From Cristatella mucedo (taxonomy: Eukaryota > Bryozoa > Phylactolaemata > Cristatellidae), in the NCBI GenBank assembly GCA_009760855.2, contig WPIO01000069.1, positions 1,016,501-1,080,500 of the forward strand: 64,000 nt of DNA, written 5' to 3'. The notes below the pieces were generated by a model, which was not told the DNA's origin, ran no database searches, and saw only the letters and a list, made by a program, of their open reading frames with translations. The translations under genes and the position numbers were made by a program. Positions 62,481 through 64,000 of the stretch are shown one piece after another. Positions within the stretch are counted from its first letter, which is position 1. Each line of letters begins with the position of its first letter.

Positions 62481-64000
62481 TTTTCCCAGGCATTAAAGGG
62501 CACACACTAGTCTCAGTGAAGAGCCTAGTCGGTCAACAGGACCGATTTGCCTCTTCGATTTCAATGATTTGATGTCTCTGACCGTGGCCACGCAGAGCTA
62601 GCCATGCCTGGTCAAATCTGGTCATGCACATGTATGGCACTGCACACCAGCCTCTTGCCAGTAACTGTGGAGGGGGCCCTCAAGCCATTTGCACAGCCAA
62701 AGCTTTTTTGCCAGCCATTCCACTTTGGTAGCTGGGAGACCGGTATGTGCTTACCATCAATCAGCCAGCATGCTGAGCTAGCACGAAAGTGACCGTCAGG
62801 CTCAGCTCAGCTGCACCCAGCTGCTTAGACTTGGTCCGACTGACTTATCTGCTACCTTGTACCCTCACTTCCTTCCGACCATTTCGGGTGGACACGTAGC
62901 TATGCACACACACACACACACACACACGTGCATGCCCATGCTCATGCCAATGCCCAGCCCCTCTCTCCATGCCAACTATTCGCGCCCACACACGCATGCA
63001 CACGCGCGCGCACACACAGGCACGTCTCTTTTTCACTATTGCCTCTTTGGCCATTAACATAAAATAGTTATCATAAAAAGCAACAACTTGTACGTCTGGC
63101 ATTCATCCTAACCAAGCAGCTGCCAGGCAACATTTTCGTTTGACTATGTCCTTGGCCAGTAGGATCCTGTAATGGCTCAACTGCACTGTTCTATCCAACA
63201 GTTGTATGACTGACTCCCTACTGCTTAGTCGGCACACTTGTAGACTAGCCTTCACTCAGCCGATCATATGCCGGTCACCCGGCTTCCTAATAAATATAGG
63301 CATCCAAGCAAGCCCCTAGTCATGCTTAACTTACTTCCTCATACGGGTATAGGACATATTGCAATAATTCTGGCTAATTGCAACACATGAACAAGGACTT
63401 TCATGGCAAGCCTTTGTGGTAAGCTCATTGAAAATCTCAGTGCTGCGGCTGATAAAGAATGAGCCTGCATCTTGACCTCCTTGTGCTTCTACCAGGGAGA
63501 TAATCGGCTCCTAAAAATGGAGTTCGTGAAGGCCCGTTTGCATTCGCTCGTGTCCATGCCAAAGCACTCGAACTTAGCACCGGTATGGTCACATTTTGCT
63601 GATAGTGAGGCGAAAGCTCGACAAACAAGAGTAGCAAAGAAAGCTCCACCGCTGACGACAGCAGCTGACGTCATCTGATCAAGATTTAGTCAAATCCCTG
63701 GTTTATAACATGCACTGAATATTGAAAGGTAAGCACACCAAACAATCTTGAAGAAAAGGCAAGCTCTCTGTGATCTGCTCTCTAGAAGAAGGGACAAATC
63801 CTACTATCATTAGTGTTTCCATTGCCAGTGCTGATGTTGTCATGCTATGTAAATCGTGTGTTGAGCTGCTTTGCTAATTTTGGCATCAATTTTACTCAGT
63901 TGGCTCTCCAGGTTGATTTCAAAACTACCTATTACCATAGTCGACCAGGTGGTCATAGTTGAGCGTGTGTAGCAAAACTTAGGGCAGCTAGTGTGTGTGT
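62481..64000. other. Unassigned stretch to window end
   Basis: No gene firmly recognised. If the desaturase continues to the right, part of this is its intron. It contains a CA microsatellite and GCGC-rich stretch (62,905-63,020). A minus-strand frame near 62.75 kb reads WLIDGKHIPVSQLPKW, superficially like a transposase motif but with no supporting context. Confidence 0.45.
62905..63020. repeat. (CA)n and CACGCGCG low-complexity region
   Basis: ACACAC run at 62,904-62,927, then an alternating CACACGCGCGCGCACACACA stretch at 62,987-63,017. Potentially Z-DNA-forming. Confidence 0.9.

Noticed and set aside
62640-62830. Minus-strand IDGKHIPV resembling a Harbinger-type transposase motif
   Set aside because: Flanking residues do not match the family and no second catalytic block was found.
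63440-63680. Possible exons (ISRSTE SH2-like string, Cys-rich frame) near the right end
   Set aside because: They are short, lack convincing splice pairs, and do not match the cytochrome b5 domain expected upstream of the desaturase.
1-64000. CRISPR arrays, prokaryotic operons or phage-defence genes
   Set aside because: No regularly spaced short repeats or compact operons were seen. Introns, SINEs and LINEs show this is eukaryotic DNA.

Overview
The window looks like metazoan nuclear DNA, probably from an aquatic invertebrate. Genes are split by spliceosomal introns, coding density is very low, and the sequence is crowded with decayed non-LTR retrotransposons and tRNA-derived SINEs. There is no operon structure, CRISPR array, rRNA gene or intact tRNA gene. 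I cannot name the species. A front-end fatty-acid desaturase argues against parasitic flatworms, which as far as I know lack such enzymes.

Two host genes are recognisable. (1) On the minus strand, about 41.95-59.94 kb, lies a front-end fatty-acyl desaturase (FADS Delta5/Delta6 type) split into at least eleven short exons. All carry GT/AG boundaries, compatible phases and the three histidine boxes HDFGH, HYQHH and QIEHH. Its N-terminal cytochrome b5 exon or exons are not identified and probably lie beyond 64 kb. (2) On the minus strand at 12.40-13.31 kb is an apparently single-exon kelch-propeller gene resembling KLHDC3. It is broken by one frameshift at an A5 run.

Most of the rest is repeats. 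Two CR1/L2-like LINE families (called LINE-A and LINE-B here) account for most copies. LINE-A has a GCATGC-rich 3' UTR that ends in an RNA hairpin plus (ATT)n. LINE-B ends in a GTAATGTAAT-type pentamer tail. There are two tRNA-derived SINE families. SINE-1 carries a LINE-A-like 3' hairpin tail, which suggests it uses LINE-A machinery. SINE-2 has its own 3' domain ending near GCTGTTTAATCAGC. A GC-rich element of about 0.8-1 kb is present as an inverted pair at 20.6-21.6 and 29.5-30.3 kb. An LTR-like segment lies at 28.9-29.45 kb.

Layout: 0-9.5 kb LINE-A fragments; 9.5-12 kb mostly unassigned; 12.4-13.3 kb kelch gene; 13.5-20.6 kb LINE and SINE fragments; 20.6-30.3 kb the inverted GC-rich pair around a nested 2.4 kb LINE-A; 30.3-38 kb degenerate repeats and GA-rich DNA; 38.1-41.8 kb a near-complete LINE-B with a younger LINE-B inside it; 42-60 kb the desaturase gene, with introns filled by LINEs and SINEs including a near-full-length LINE-A at 55.8-58.9 kb; 60-64 kb more repeats. 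Four insertions inside older repeats can be placed to within a few bases, three of them with target-site duplications. They give a relative chronology.
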